Position numbers and translations under genes: made by a program. The notes under the pieces were generated by a model that ran no database searches, had not been told where the DNA came from, and worked only from the letters and a program-made list of their open reading frames with translations. Below, piece by piece: positions 8,368 to 17,539 of a stretch of DNA of 56,214 nucleotides. Each line of letters opens with the position of its first letter. Position 1 is the stretch's first letter. Source of the stretch: Spirochaetota bacterium (lineage in GTDB: Bacteria > Spirochaetota > UBA4802 > JAFGDQ01); the NCBI GenBank assembly GCA_016932015.1, contig JAFGDQ010000087.1, forward strand, positions 1 to 56,214, written 5' to 3'.

Positions 8368-8893
8368 CTAGTCCTCAACGGCAGTATCGTCATAGCTCTC
8401 CCTGCAGGTGTATCTGTCACCGCCGGTATAGGTATCGCTGTTGATAAATGCGATTGAACTTGTTTCATTGCTATCCGCCAATGCCCCTACAATTGAAACA
8501 GTAAAAATAAGCGTTATGCCGGATGTAACATTACGGTTGATGCCCGACCATGTGACCCAGCCTCCTGTAAATTATCCGTATATCAGATCAACGTCCTGAA
8601 CCTGAAGAATGCTGCCTGCATCATCCCTGATCTGAAGTCTGAGTGTTACATCGGTATAAATTGATACAAAGGATAAAACAAAGCTCTCAATATACAGGTC
8701 AGTGTCGATATATACTGACTGGCCCTCTGTCAGATTTCCGTAAGCTGCACTGTAGCCGAAGACTGCACTTCCTCCTGCCGGATCATTCAGAATCTGGTAG
8801 GGGGTTCCGGTACTGACCGTTACCGTAACAGTATAGTCCTGAGTGGAACTGTCTTCCGCAGTTACAGTATTATAAGATAGGAAGCTCGTGACA
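8368..8893 (-). pseudogene. Fragment of a secreted Ig/cadherin-like domain protein
   Basis: On the minus strand one frame reads YNTVTAEDSSTQDYTVTVTV, the typical end of a bacterial cadherin-like or Ig-like repeat. It then continues as a beta-rich sequence (YIESFVLSFVSIYTDVTLR) to an in-frame TAA at 8572-8574, and beyond that to TAG at 8368-8370. No start codon or N-terminus is present: the upstream side abuts the decarboxylase fragment at about 8893. It is therefore an internal or C-terminal piece of a larger surface protein left by rearrangement. The bases between 8237 and 8367 hold nothing recognisable. Confidence 0.55.
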
Positions 8894-9055
8894 GTTGAAT
8901 TTCAATTCATTACATGTACCGATAAATTCAATACCTTCAACTTCTTTTACCTGTTCCGGCAACTGGAGATTAAAATCTCCCGGCACGCCGAATACATGCT
9001 CTATTCCAACCTGCCTGAGGTGCATGAAGAAAAAGTTTCCGATGGTCATTTGCAT
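8870..9055 (-). pseudogene. 5' fragment of an indolepyruvate/pyruvate decarboxylase-type gene
   Basis: The first about 54 codons match the N-terminus of thiamine-diphosphate-dependent 2-oxoacid decarboxylases: IGNFFFMHLRQVGIEHVFGV, PGDFNLQ and the CNEL segment containing the family's conserved glutamate region. After CNELKF the match stops and the frame runs into unrelated sequence and a stop at 8870-8872. Full-length enzymes have about 550 residues, so about 90% is missing. The fragment follows the flavin enzyme gene by 21 nt on the same strand, so the two were probably an operon. Homology to the pyruvate or indolepyruvate branch cannot be separated from this short piece. Confidence 0.7.
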
Positions 9056-9076
9056 ATTATAAAATCCTTTTTATCA

Positions 9077-11065
9077 TCAATATGTTTTTCCAATATTGAC
9101 AGCCGCGTGATATGCGCTGCTTATTGCCTGATCAACCTTTCCGGGTTTTATGACGTCGCCTATTATATCGATCTGTATGTCACCGGCTTTTTCTTTTATT
9201 TCATCAAAGGGAGAAGATTTCATTCCCAGGGCATAAAGAACAGTATCTGCTTCAAGGGTCTCCTCCTGTCCATTCGGCAACAGGACTTTTACGGATCTAT
9301 TCCCGATCTCCAGACACTTTGTGTTTTCCATGACAGTAATATTTTGTGCGGCAATTTCATTTACCAGCGCCTCACGATACATCCCATAGGATTCATCTGC
9401 TATACGCGGAAGCATCTCCACGATAGTGACATCATGTCCGTTCTTTGCCAGATGCAGGCCCTGTTCGGAACCGATAAGGCCTCCGCCTATCATGATAACT
9501 TTTTTACCGCAGGCGATTTCACCCCTGTAGACTTCCAGCGATTGAATGGCATATTCTATTCCGGAAATCTTCGGTGTTACAGGTTCGGACCCTGTAGCAA
9601 TAATAATATGTTCCGGTTTGATTTGATCAATTATTTTTCCATCAACCTTTGTATTGAGAAGCACTTCAATGTCCCGGTTTTTTATCTCACGGATCAGGAC
9701 ATTTTTAAAATTCATAAGGTCTACCTTGTCAGGTTCCTGATCTGTAAAGAATAGCAACCCTCCCAGTGTATTACCTTTCTCAGCCAGTATAACTTCATGC
9801 CCCCTGTCAGAGGCAGTTATGGCCGCCTGCATTCCGGCAGGACCTCCGCCGATAATCAGAACTTTTTTCAAAACCCCTAGTGGTTTAAGCTCACAGGGGT
9901 CAAAGGGAAGATTCGCCAGGGGATTGATGGTGCAGTAACCGACATTTTTTGCGAGTTCCATACTGTCAAAGGGAAGATCTGTGTATCCTTCTTCCGGAGA
10001 CCCTGGAAAACATTTAAAGCACCTTATACATCGTCTTATCAGGTCCTCTTTTCCGTCTCTTGCCTTATTGGCTATCTCAGGGTCAGCTATGGATTGTCTT
10101 CCCAGAACAACATAATCCGCCCTGCCCTCGGCTATAATCTTTTCCATCTGCTCCGGTGAATTAATCCCCCCTACAACGCCCACCGGCAGCTTCGTATATT
10201 TTTTAACTATCTCAGAAAGCTCCGAGTTAACCCCATGTTCAACATACATTGAAGTAAACTGATGGGTTACCACAGCATCATAATAGATACCGCTTGATAC
10301 CTGCACTGAATCAATAATTTTATCAACCATGGACACAAACTGCCCTGTTTCCCCGGGAGTAACACCTCCTTTATAACCGTCATCAGCACTGATTCGCAGC
10401 TCTATCAAAAAGTCAGGGCCCATGGCTTCTCTTATGGCCTTTAAAATCATTATTGGTAACTTTGCCCTGTTTTCCAGGCTGCCGCCGTATTCATCAGTTC
10501 TTTTATTATAGGAAGGGGATAAAAACTGTGTAAAGAGAAATCCGTGCCCTCCATGTATGAGAACACCATCGTAACCGCAGTTCTTAACAAATTTTGCACA
10601 TGTAACAAAATCATCTGTGATGCGTTCCATGTCCTCCCGCGTCATGGCACGCACTTTCGTTCCGTTTGGACGGACTTCATTATTTGGTCCGATTGCTTCC
10701 TGATCCGGCCCGAACGGCATCTTTTCCGCTCCGGCATGCACAAGTTCACACATGGCGATCGCACCATGTTTTTTTATTCTTCTGGCGTATTCACCTACCT
10801 TTTCAACCACGTATCCGTCAGTCTGTGTAAAGTCAACTTCCGGCAAAGGTATTCTTACTGCATCCCTGAAGTTTACATCCAACTCTCCTACAGCAACACA
10901 GGCATATCCACCCCGGGCAGGGGCTTCCAGTTTTCTGAAAGACTTGTCAGCCACTTCGGGATTGCAGGCAATCAGTGCAAATGCCATTGGTGCGCTTTCA
11001 ATTCTGTTCCTGTAGGTAAATCTTCCTACCTTTAACGGTGAAAAAAGATGATCAAATTTTCTCAT
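9077..11065 (-). CDS. Enoate reductase / 2,4-dienoyl-CoA reductase-type iron-sulfur flavoenzyme
   Basis: A 662-residue enzyme with the full layout of this family. Residues 1 to about 335 form the Old Yellow Enzyme FMN barrel (HAGAEK, HGGHGFLFTQFLSPSYNKRTDEYGGS with the active-site tyrosine). A cysteine cluster for a 4Fe-4S centre follows (CIRCFKC near 343 and CTINP near 377). Then comes an FAD domain with GGGPAG near 400 and an NAD(P) subdomain with GGGLIGSE. Such enzymes reduce activated C=C bonds of 2-enoates or dienoyl-CoAs with NAD(P)H. Length (about 665) fits clostridial enoate reductases and FadH equally well. The decarboxylase remnant downstream would suit aromatic amino-acid fermentation, where enoate-type reductases occur, but that is inference. 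The gene is intact although the flanks are decayed. Confidence 0.88.
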   Translation of the reverse strand: MRKFDHLFSPLKVGRFTYRNRIESAPMAFALIACNPEVADKSFRKLEAPARGGYACVAVGELDVNFRDAVRIPLPEVDFTQTDGYVVEKVGEYARRIKKHGAIAMCELVHAGAEKMPFGPDQEAIGPNNEVRPNGTKVRAMTREDMERITDDFVTCAKFVKNCGYDGVLIHGGHGFLFTQFLSPSYNKRTDEYGGSLENRAKLPIMILKAIREAMGPDFLIELRISADDGYKGGVTPGETGQFVSMVDKIIDSVQVSSGIYYDAVVTHQFTSMYVEHGVNSELSEIVKKYTKLPVGVVGGINSPEQMEKIIAEGRADYVVLGRQSIADPEIANKARDGKEDLIRRCIRCFKCFPGSPEEGYTDLPFDSMELAKNVGYCTINPLANLPFDPCELKPLGVLKKVLIIGGGPAGMQAAITASDRGHEVILAEKGNTLGGLLFFTDQEPDKVDLMNFKNVLIREIKNRDIEVLLNTKVDGKIIDQIKPEHIIIATGSEPVTPKISGIEYAIQSLEVYRGEIACGKKVIMIGGGLIGSEQGLHLAKNGHDVTIVEMLPRIADESYGMYREALVNEIAAQNITVMENTKCLEIGNRSVKVLLPNGQEETLEADTVLYALGMKSSPFDEIKEKAGDIQIDIIGDVIKPGKVDQAISSAYHAAVNIGKTY

Positions 11066-11080
11066 GTGGACCTCAATATA

Positions 11081-11401
11081 AATTAATAGGAGTAACGAAA
11101 ATCAGGATTATTGGAAAGTCAATTCAAATTCCCAGTTTTTCAAAAAAATCCCGCAGTTTATCTAAAAGCATAGGAGAAAAAAGCAGTTCACATAAAATAT
11201 TTCAAACAGGCTGGATTTTTACAAGAAAAGCAAGCAGTATTAGATAAATTGAAAGCTGAATGGTATAATACGATGTTATTTGCATCTACTAAAACTTTAG
11301 AATCATTAAGATATTTTATTCAAAGTCTAAATGAAAGAAATTTAAGGCAAACTGCCCTTGCAATGAGAAAAGATTTAGGACGAAAAAAAAATCTCTATTG
11401 A
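11081..11401 (+). pseudogene. Degenerate repeat, copy 2, with a remnant reading frame
   Basis: The first about 145 nt match copy 1 at 6088-6228. Beyond that the plus strand is open from 11174 (after a TAG) to TGA 11399-11401 for 75 codons, reading HIKYFKQAGFLQEKQ, then SLRYFIQSLNERNLRQ, and ending GRKKNLY. There is no start codon in a sensible place and an upstream stop interrupts the frame, so this is the 3' end of a broken gene. The charged helical peptide looks like a piece of a mobile-element or phage protein, but I cannot name the family. It ends 34 nt before the left end of the IS66 element. Confidence 0.45.
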
Positions 11402-11435
11402 TTTATAAAATTAGATAATAATAATAAAAATTACA

Positions 11436-11451
11436 GTAACTACTCAGCTAT
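11436..11451. repeat. IS66 terminal inverted repeat, left
   Basis: GTAACTACTCAGCTAT is the exact reverse complement of 12964-12979 and marks the transposase 3' end of the element. Confidence 0.85.
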
Positions 11452-12903
11452 TCAGTAATCAAATTCAAGATAAACCTGCTGCCCATCAAGAATTTTTCCC
11501 AAAGCGTCAAGTACATTGAAATTTTGTTTTTTACTGTTGAGATAAAACTTCTTATAATACAGAACTGTTCCGCACCGTAAAATAATATGAAAAGTCCTGA
11601 AATTTTTTGTTGCACCTTGACCATCCTAATATCTCTTTCTGCAAGATTATTATCAAAAGGCACATCAGGATCATGCATAAACGCTAAAATTTCTTTTCGG
11701 AAATCCCTAAGCCTTTCTAACAGGCACAATACTTTTCCCTTATTTTTTCTGCCTCTTTTTATTACCTTCTCAGGTTCCGGCGGTGGATTCGCCTTAAATC
11801 CTTCATCTAAAATACGTTTATATTTTCTTTCAAGTTTTTCCATCTGGTCAACTTCAATACGCTTTCCCTTCCCAGCTGTTTCATCAACTTAAATTTTAAT
11901 ATCACAAAGAAAATCAATCATCTTCTTTGCCCATTGTTGTTGATAATACTCATGCACAAAAATTAATTCTCTCAAATGATGAGCATTACATAATGAATGC
12001 TCACAATTATATTTAAAATATGATTGCCAATGATCATGTACCGCCCTTCCTTTGAACTCAGGAAGTATGCCCATTGCGTCAAAAGCTTTCGAACCTCGTT
12101 TTTTTGTGAACGAAATAAGATGTTAACATCGGAGTTCCTGCACTGTGAAGCCAGTGAAGTTTGCCTTTTATGTTTACTCCGGTTTCATCAAAACACACTA
12201 TTCCTGAATCAATAAGTTTTTTTATCAACCAATCATTAAAATTTTCCAACGATTTTGAACATCTTTTTGTGGCATTAACAATCGTTCCTTCGCTTAATGG
12301 GATTGAAAATATATCTTCAAAAATTTCAGCACTTCGTTCAACCGGTATCAGCTCATAATTTCGCAAACAAATCGCGATAGCACGTAAATAATTACCGTAT
12401 TAAGTTTTATGTGTTATGCCATCAGGAAAATTTGCCCTGCCTTCACTCCCGCAATTTGGACACTCTTTTATTTCAGCCTGATATTCAGTAACATGAACAG
12501 ATATCTTCGGGGTATCAAATTCCTGTCTTTTGTCATAATTCTTTGCTTCAACGTCATGTAATGAATTATTACAGCAGGGACACTCGTTAACTGATAATTT
12601 AATTATCTCCTCAGGTGAATCTGTCATCTCAAGATGCTTCCCCTTGTGTCCTTTCTGTCCTCCAGATTTCCTGCCGGATTTTTTCCGCTGACTTTTTGTC
12701 CTTTTTGCCTTTTTCTTTAATCCATCACTTGATGGTGGCTTGCTGCTGTTATTGCTGTTTTTAGAAACTTGACCTTCAAGCTTTTCAATCCTGACAGTTA
12801 AAATTTCAATTTTAGCTGTAAATTCATTTATTAAATTTTCAACAAGGTTTACTACGGCTTCTTTGCCCTAGTCATAGACTTTCTCAATTTCTTCCCGTTT
12901 CAT
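11452..12903 (-). pseudogene. IS66-type transposase (tnpC), broken
   Basis: The frame starts at ATG 12903 (MKREEIEKVYD) but hits TAG after 11 codons (12868-12870). It then continues through a coiled coil, the SKNSNNSSKPPSSDG motif, a zinc-finger-like CPCC...CPNCGS region, the DDE core ([24 protein letters not shown]; the C-terminal NLAERDIR) and a tail ending LEFDY. At least three nonsense changes (12868, near 12397 after THKT, near 11889 after CDIKI) and two frameshifts (near 12076 and near 11520) interrupt it. All domains of a normal transposase are recognisable, so inactivation was recent enough to leave the sequence readable. Confidence 0.85.
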
Positions 12904-12963
12904 AGTGCCTAATATAAATTAGGCTTGAAAAATTGTTAGCAAAAAAAATATTTATTGCGACTT

Positions 12964-12979
12964 ATAGCTGAGTAGTTAC
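12964..12979. repeat. IS66 terminal inverted repeat, right
   Basis: ATAGCTGAGTAGTTAC mirrors the left end at 11436-11451 over all 16 bases. It lies 60 nt upstream of the transposase start. Confidence 0.85.
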
Positions 12980-13101
12980 AAATATTTATTATAAAGATTT
13001 TTTAAAGCCGTTTCTGTCAACTTTCTCAACCTATTTTACCCTGAAACAAAGATTATTTAACATGCACTTTATAATTATATAATCCCTTATTTTTATTAAA
13101 T

Positions 13102-13129
13102 AAAAAAATCTCCGGCTGTAATGCCGGAG
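13102..13129 (-). terminator. Rho-independent terminator of the TonB-receptor gene
   Basis: On the minus strand CTCCGGC and GCCGGAG pair around a 6-nt loop (13110-13129), followed by a run of seven U. It lies 40 nt past the receptor stop codon. Confidence 0.85.
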
Positions 13130-13169
13130 GTCAAAGCTCGTAATTTTTATATTTAAGGAAGCAACAGTC

Positions 13170-15365
13170 TTAATGAGTCATCTTTATTCCTGCGTAAATA
13201 TATCTTCCTGTAAGAGGAGCGTAAATATATGCCGCGGAATCCTCTGTTTCAGCAGTATAAATAGTATCCTGCACCTCATCAAAAAGATTGTCGCAGCCGG
13301 CGAATACCGAATATGTCCAGTGGTCATGTCTGAAATCCTTGCTGATCTTTGCGTCAAAAACAAAGTATCCGTCCGTATGATCTATATGTGCAATCGGATC
13401 GCCGGTAACTTCATCACCCGCGTTTGCCGTGCCGTTTTCAACATCATCATCACCTGCTTCATATACCAGCATATCCCTTTGCACATTCTGTCTTCCTACA
13501 TAGCGGCAGTTCGCGCTTGTCATTAAACCGAATTTGCTGTATTTATGCTCAAGGCCAAGCGTCGCTGTCATGTCAGGCACCCTTAGCAGATTATCGCTGT
13601 CTCCATAGCCGTCATCACCTGACTCAAGCTGCTTGTCCTTGAATTTGGCCTGAGTATAGGTATAGCTCGCATTTAGATTAAGAGAATCCAGCATGCGTAA
13701 AGTAGCGCTCAGCTCAAATCCCTGTGTGTAAGCTTCACCTGCGTTAACGAAAACAGCGTCATAACTGTAACCGTCAACAAAAACAAGATTGATCTTATCT
13801 TTTATATCTGTACGGAAAACATTAAGGTCGCATGTAAATCTTTTCCCATAGTATGCTATTCCGGCATTGTAGCTGACTGATTTCTCCGACTCCAGATTAT
13901 CCGGAACTTCTACAGTAGGAGCCGCTGAGCACAGATGAAGGTCTTCAGCAAATAAAGTTGGAACCTTGAATCCCCATCCATATGAAGCTCTTACAACAAA
14001 GTCATTCAGAAATGAATATTTAAGTGCAGCTCTAGGGCTTACTGCGGAATCCTCGTGCAGGGAACTGTCAAATACATTATCATATCTTGCGCCGATAACG
14101 AGGTCAAGATCAGGAATAATTTCCCATTCATCCTGCAGGAATCCTGAAATAATTTTTGATTTGCTTTCCTTATCTTTCTCGTAATTGATTATCTGTTCCA
14201 GATCTTCCTCTTTATAATTGCCGCCGAATGTTACAGTGTTGTTCTTCATGACCGGATGGCTGTATAAAAGATCAATCATAAAGGCATCTTCTTCTGAATG
14301 AAAAGGCCTCGCCCCGTTTGTCGCGTCTCTTTTATGAAATGTCTGAATCCAGTTTAATTTGAACAAACTGCCAGCCGGCAATTCCGCTTTGTATCCCGCG
14401 CCCCATTCCCATCTGTCAGTAGTAATATGTTCTGCGTCTTCATCAAGGGAATCATCAATAGCATTATAGAATACTTCGGTATCTTCTGTTCCATCTTCGT
14501 CAGTATCAATCATTCTTGATTTTGTTCCTGTATATCCGCCTCTTCTGTATTCATGAAGAGCCCTTCCTATAAGCGTTAATCTGTGCTTATCATTAAATAA
14601 ATAAACATGTGTTTTCGCGGAAAAATTATAAAGATCCTGTTCAATCTTATCCGTAAATAAATCATCATTTGTAAGCACATAATCATTATGATGCCTGCTT
14701 CCCGTTAATATAAATGCAACATCCCCTTCACGGAGTCCTACTGTTGCATCTGCATCATAAGCAGTTTCATCATTATCATAAAATCCTTTGGTAAAGGATG
14801 CCGATATAATCGGTTTATCTTTTTCAGGCTCCTTTGTTATGACATTAATTACACCACCAAGAGCCGAACTTCCGTAAAGAGCTGAAGAAGCGCCTTTTAC
14901 AACTTCAATTCTCTCAATATTTGCAACATTCACCTGCCTTAAACCGTAAACCCCGGCAAGAGCGCTGAAAACAGGAAGGCCGTCAAACAATACGAGAGAA
15001 TATCCTCCCTCGAGGCCCTGCATTCTGATTTCAGAGAAATTACAGTTTGTGCATGATGTATTTACCATAACGCCGGGCATAAGACCTTTGTCAAAAATTT
15101 CATATAAATTTTTAGCGCCGCTTGTTTCAATTCTCTCACCTGTCAGCACTTCCGTACGTACAGGAGTGTCCTTCAGTTTTTTTTCTGTCCTGGTTCCTGT
15201 TACCACGATAGTTCTTAATTCAACATCTTCTTCCTTTACAGTATTAACAGCAGAAGAATCCTCTTCAGCATCGATTGTCTGCGAATATGAAATATTCTGA
15301 ATTCCGAGAATAACGATTACCAATGCCAGATACTTAATCAGATTCTGTATCTTTATTTTTTTCAT
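13170..15365 (-). CDS. TonB-dependent outer-membrane receptor
   Basis: A 731-residue receptor that moves a ligand (siderophore, cobalamin, haem or similar) across the outer membrane using TonB energy. Residues 1 to about 28 are a signal peptide. A TonB-box-like ELRTIVVTGTR lies at about 50-60. The plug domain follows with GLEGGYSLVLFDGLPV and IERIEVVKGASSALYGSSAL-type sequence, then a 22-strand barrel rich in alternating aromatics to the end. The last residues KMTH lack the usual terminal aromatic. The plug is closest to the BtuB/FepA/CirA class, but the substrate is not readable. SD sequence AAGGAG precedes the ATG. No cobalamin riboswitch box is visible upstream. A terminator follows the gene. 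Confidence 0.92.
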   Translation of the reverse strand: MKKIKIQNLIKYLALVIVILGIQNISYSQTIDAEEDSSAVNTVKEEDVELRTIVVTGTRTEKKLKDTPVRTEVLTGERIETSGAKNLYEIFDKGLMPGVMVNTSCTNCNFSEIRMQGLEGGYSLVLFDGLPVFSALAGVYGLRQVNVANIERIEVVKGASSALYGSSALGGVINVITKEPEKDKPIISASFTKGFYDNDETAYDADATVGLREGDVAFILTGSRHHNDYVLTNDDLFTDKIEQDLYNFSAKTHVYLFNDKHRLTLIGRALHEYRRGGYTGTKSRMIDTDEDGTEDTEVFYNAIDDSLDEDAEHITTDRWEWGAGYKAELPAGSLFKLNWIQTFHKRDATNGARPFHSEEDAFMIDLLYSHPVMKNNTVTFGGNYKEEDLEQIINYEKDKESKSKIISGFLQDEWEIIPDLDLVIGARYDNVFDSSLHEDSAVSPRAALKYSFLNDFVVRASYGWGFKVPTLFAEDLHLCSAAPTVEVPDNLESEKSVSYNAGIAYYGKRFTCDLNVFRTDIKDKINLVFVDGYSYDAVFVNAGEAYTQGFELSATLRMLDSLNLNASYTYTQAKFKDKQLESGDDGYGDSDNLLRVPDMTATLGLEHKYSKFGLMTSANCRYVGRQNVQRDMLVYEAGDDDVENGTANAGDEVTGDPIAHIDHTDGYFVFDAKISKDFRHDHWTYSVFAGCDNLFDEVQDTIYTAETEDSAAYIYAPLTGRYIYAGIKMTH

Positions 15366-15399
15366 TTATTTCTCCTTAATTTTTAATTACATTTTTTTA

Positions 15400-15420
15400 T
15401 CATGCCTGAACAGCTCTCAT
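15400..15420 (-). promoter_or_regulatory. Possible leader peptide upstream of the TonB receptor
   Basis: A six-codon frame MRAVQA-stop has a perfect AAGGAGG seven nt before its ATG, much stronger than expected by chance, and ends 34 nt before the receptor start. It could be a translated leader that links receptor expression to a signal. No terminator/antiterminator pair is evident, so this remains tentative. Confidence 0.25.
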
Positions 15421-15564
15421 AAACATTCCTCCTTTTAACTCCTGATCTGAAATCAAATTCCGGAACGACAAAGCACCCTTTTAAAAATAAAAATTCCTGC
15501 TCTGAATCTTTCTAAAAAAGCGAATTGCATAATGAGAGAATGTTTAGTATTTTAGAATTTTTTC

Positions 15565-15858
15565 TCAATTAACGATTTTTATATAAATAATTCCCAAAGG
15601 GGGAGCTTTATTGAAAAAAGCATAAAATGAATTTAATGTAATCCTGATACAGGATTGATACTGCCATGTTTTATAAAATACTTCCCATTTTATAAAAAAG
15701 AATACAGGTTCTGCAGCCTCAATTCCTACTGCATAAAGAGACTTGCAGAAAATATCATTATCTACCCCTAAATGAGGGTCAAATACTTCCTTTGGCAGAC
15801 CCAGCGATAAAAAAGAAGATAAAAGAAGTATATAAATTACAGGTAATTTGGATATCAT
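15565..15858 (-). CDS. Hypothetical small secreted protein
   Basis: A 97-residue frame whose first about 20 residues are a signal-peptide-like hydrophobic stretch (LPVIYILLLSSFLSLGLP). The rest contains DPHLGVDNDIFC and many aromatic residues. I do not recognise the family. It lies 199 nt upstream of the TonB receptor on the same strand, so a joint role in uptake is possible. There is no clear ribosome site, and the frame could be spurious. Confidence 0.35.
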   Translation of the reverse strand: MISKLPVIYILLLSSFLSLGLPKEVFDPHLGVDNDIFCKSLYAVGIEAAEPVFFFIKWEVFYKTWQYQSCIRITLNSFYAFFNKAPPLGIIYIKIVN

Positions 15859-15944
15859 CTATCAAATGGTTACAAATATATTCTAATTTAATTAGGTTTT
15901 TAAACTAAAATTAGTAAAGACTAATTTGTCAAGCAAAAAATACC

Positions 15945-15974
15945 AAAAAAATCTCCGGCACAATCACCGGAGAT
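15945..15974 (-). terminator. Second terminator-like hairpin after the MFS gene
   Basis: ATCTCCGG (15951-15958) pairs with CCGGAGAT (15967-15974), followed on the minus strand by six U. The stem resembles the one at 13110, so the two may be copies of one element. Confidence 0.65.
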
Positions 15975-16004
15975 TACAGGAATAATATTCGCTAGTTTTA
16001 AACA

Positions 16005-16033
16005 TAAAAAAACGGGGATTATTTAATCCCCGT
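16005..16033 (-). terminator. Terminator of the MFS transporter gene
   Basis: ACGGGGATT and AATCCCCGT (16012-16020 and 16025-16033) form a 9-bp stem with a 4-nt loop. On the minus strand it is followed by seven U. It lies 45 nt past the stop at 16078. Confidence 0.85.
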
Positions 16034-16077
16034 AATATAATATATAACTACTTTTTATAAATAATATATAGCCTGTA

Positions 16078-17328
16078 TTAATTCCGCGCATAAGCCGGTT
16101 CAGCCCGGTCATAATCAATATCACGATCAGACTCGGAATCATCTTCCGGCATATTGAATGTCAGAGATATAACCAGCGCTGCAATCGCCATACATCCGGC
16201 TACAAGATAAGCTGTATTAAAACTTTTTGTAGCATCATAAATTATTGCGCTTGGAATAGGGCCGAGAATTCCTCCGATACCCCAGGCTGTAAAAACCAGT
16301 CCATAGTTGGCGCCGAAATTCTTCATACCGAAAAGGTCTGATGTTGAAGCTGAGAAAACCACCATACAAGCGCCGTAACACATCCCTGCAAATGCAACTC
16401 CCATCATCAGTAAAAGGTAGTTCGTATATAATGAAAACATGAACATATTGACTGCCAGAAGAACAAAGGTGAGGCGCATCAAATTAGGACGTCCGATTTT
16501 GTCTGACAATGTTCCGCCGAATGAACGGCCGATTCCGTTAAAAACGGAAATTACAATTACGAGTATGAAGCCGCCGCCCCATCCGGCCTGTACTTTTGCG
16601 ATTGTCGCTGCGTGAGCAATTACCATAAGCCCGGAAGCTGCGGATAACGCGAACATGAGCCACATTTTATAGAAACTTGCTGTTTTAAGCATTTTTGACG
16701 GTTCAATATCATTATCAACTGCAAATTTTTTGATATTTCCTGCGGGTTTTTCGTCTTTACCCGGATTTCTGAGAATCAGTGACATTCCTGTCATTAAAAA
16801 CAGAAGTACAATACCGATTAACCAGAAAGCGGATCCAATGCCAGCAGAATTTACAAGCCCGTTTGTAACAGGAGAATACATCAGGGATGACAAAGCAACC
16901 ATTGCGACAACTATTCCATTTATCATTCCTTTTTTCTCGGGAGGAAACCACTTCAATGCAGGAGGAACTGTTGCTGCATACAATGTACCTATACCGAATC
17001 CGGTAAAAATACCGAATGTAATAACCATTATTACAGGATCCAGGAATAATCCGGTAAGAACCAGACCTGAACCTACAAGAAAACTGCCGATCAATGCTAC
17101 AAAACGCGGACCCTTTTTATCCTGAATAGGACCTGCAAGAGCCATGGATGCTGCAAAGGAGATTGAGAAAACCGTATAGGGCAATGAAGCCTGAAAACTT
17201 GTCCAGTTCAGCTGACTCATCAGAGCTTTTCCGATAATACTCCATATGTAAAGAATACCGCTTAAAAAATTAATTCCTATAGCTGCCCATAATACCAACC
17301 AGGCTTTTCTGCTTGTACTGTTAGACAT
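16078..17328 (-). CDS. MFS transporter, oxalate:formate antiporter type
   Basis: A 416-residue major facilitator with about 12 membrane segments. The N-terminus (GINFLSGILYIWSIIGKAL), the loop-2/3 motif GPIQDKKGPRFV and the later GTLSDKIGRPNLMR match the OFA branch (oxalate/formate antiporter and relatives). Proteins of this branch exchange or take up small carboxylates, so a monocarboxylate substrate is likely. No formate- or oxalate-metabolising gene is adjacent. AGAGG lies about 10 nt before the ATG, and two terminators follow the gene. It is divergent from pelF across a 440-bp region with a large dyad. Confidence 0.88.
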   Translation of the reverse strand: MSNSTSRKAWLVLWAAIGINFLSGILYIWSIIGKALMSQLNWTSFQASLPYTVFSISFAASMALAGPIQDKKGPRFVALIGSFLVGSGLVLTGLFLDPVIMVITFGIFTGFGIGTLYAATVPPALKWFPPEKKGMINGIVVAMVALSSLMYSPVTNGLVNSAGIGSAFWLIGIVLLFLMTGMSLILRNPGKDEKPAGNIKKFAVDNDIEPSKMLKTASFYKMWLMFALSAASGLMVIAHAATIAKVQAGWGGGFILVIVISVFNGIGRSFGGTLSDKIGRPNLMRLTFVLLAVNMFMFSLYTNYLLLMMGVAFAGMCYGACMVVFSASTSDLFGMKNFGANYGLVFTAWGIGGILGPIPSAIIYDATKSFNTAYLVAGCMAIAALVISLTFNMPEDDSESDRDIDYDRAEPAYARN

Positions 17329-17494
17329 AAAAATGAACCTCTTCTAATCTTAAGTGTAGAAAATACTAGTAATCCAGGTAAAGCTGTACCTTACTTTAGT
17401 TTTCTGAATCATGATTTAAACTGAATTTAACGGTTGATTCGGTTAACTGAATGGATTCAGGTGATATTTCGCTTTGCCTGTAAATTGACATATT

Positions 17495-17539
17495 TATTAT
17501 AGATACTACGTGTATTGAGAATACATTATATCTATAATA
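17495..17539. promoter_or_regulatory. Nested dyad, candidate operator
   Basis: TATTATAGATA at 17495-17505 is the exact reverse complement of TATCTATAATA at 17529-17539. Inside, TGTATT-GAG-AATACA (17511-17525) is a second dyad with nearly the same centre. Nested symmetry of this kind fits a regulator binding cooperatively between the two divergent transcription units. Confidence 0.4.

Larger units (their letters stand above)
11436..12979 (-). mobile_element. Decayed IS66-family insertion sequence (single-transposase type)
   Basis: The element spans 1544 bp between perfect 16-bp terminal inverted repeats. Inside lies one transposase gene of tnpC type, with no tnpA or tnpB, which matches the ISBst12-like branch of IS66. 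The stop codon of the transposase (11452-11454) directly abuts the left repeat. IS66 usually makes an 8-bp target duplication; the flanks AAATTACA and AAATATTT are not identical, so the duplication has decayed or a rearrangement removed it. The gene is broken in several places, so the copy cannot move by itself. Confidence 0.85.

Noticed and set aside
8888..9754. A 288-codon plus-strand frame
   Set aside because: It is the antisense of the flavoenzyme and decarboxylase-fragment frames, which have clear homology; composition is cysteine/phenylalanine-rich as in shadows.
15366..15564. Cobalamin riboswitch upstream of the TonB receptor
   Set aside because: No B12-box-like or riboswitch core sequence is visible, only a short leader frame.
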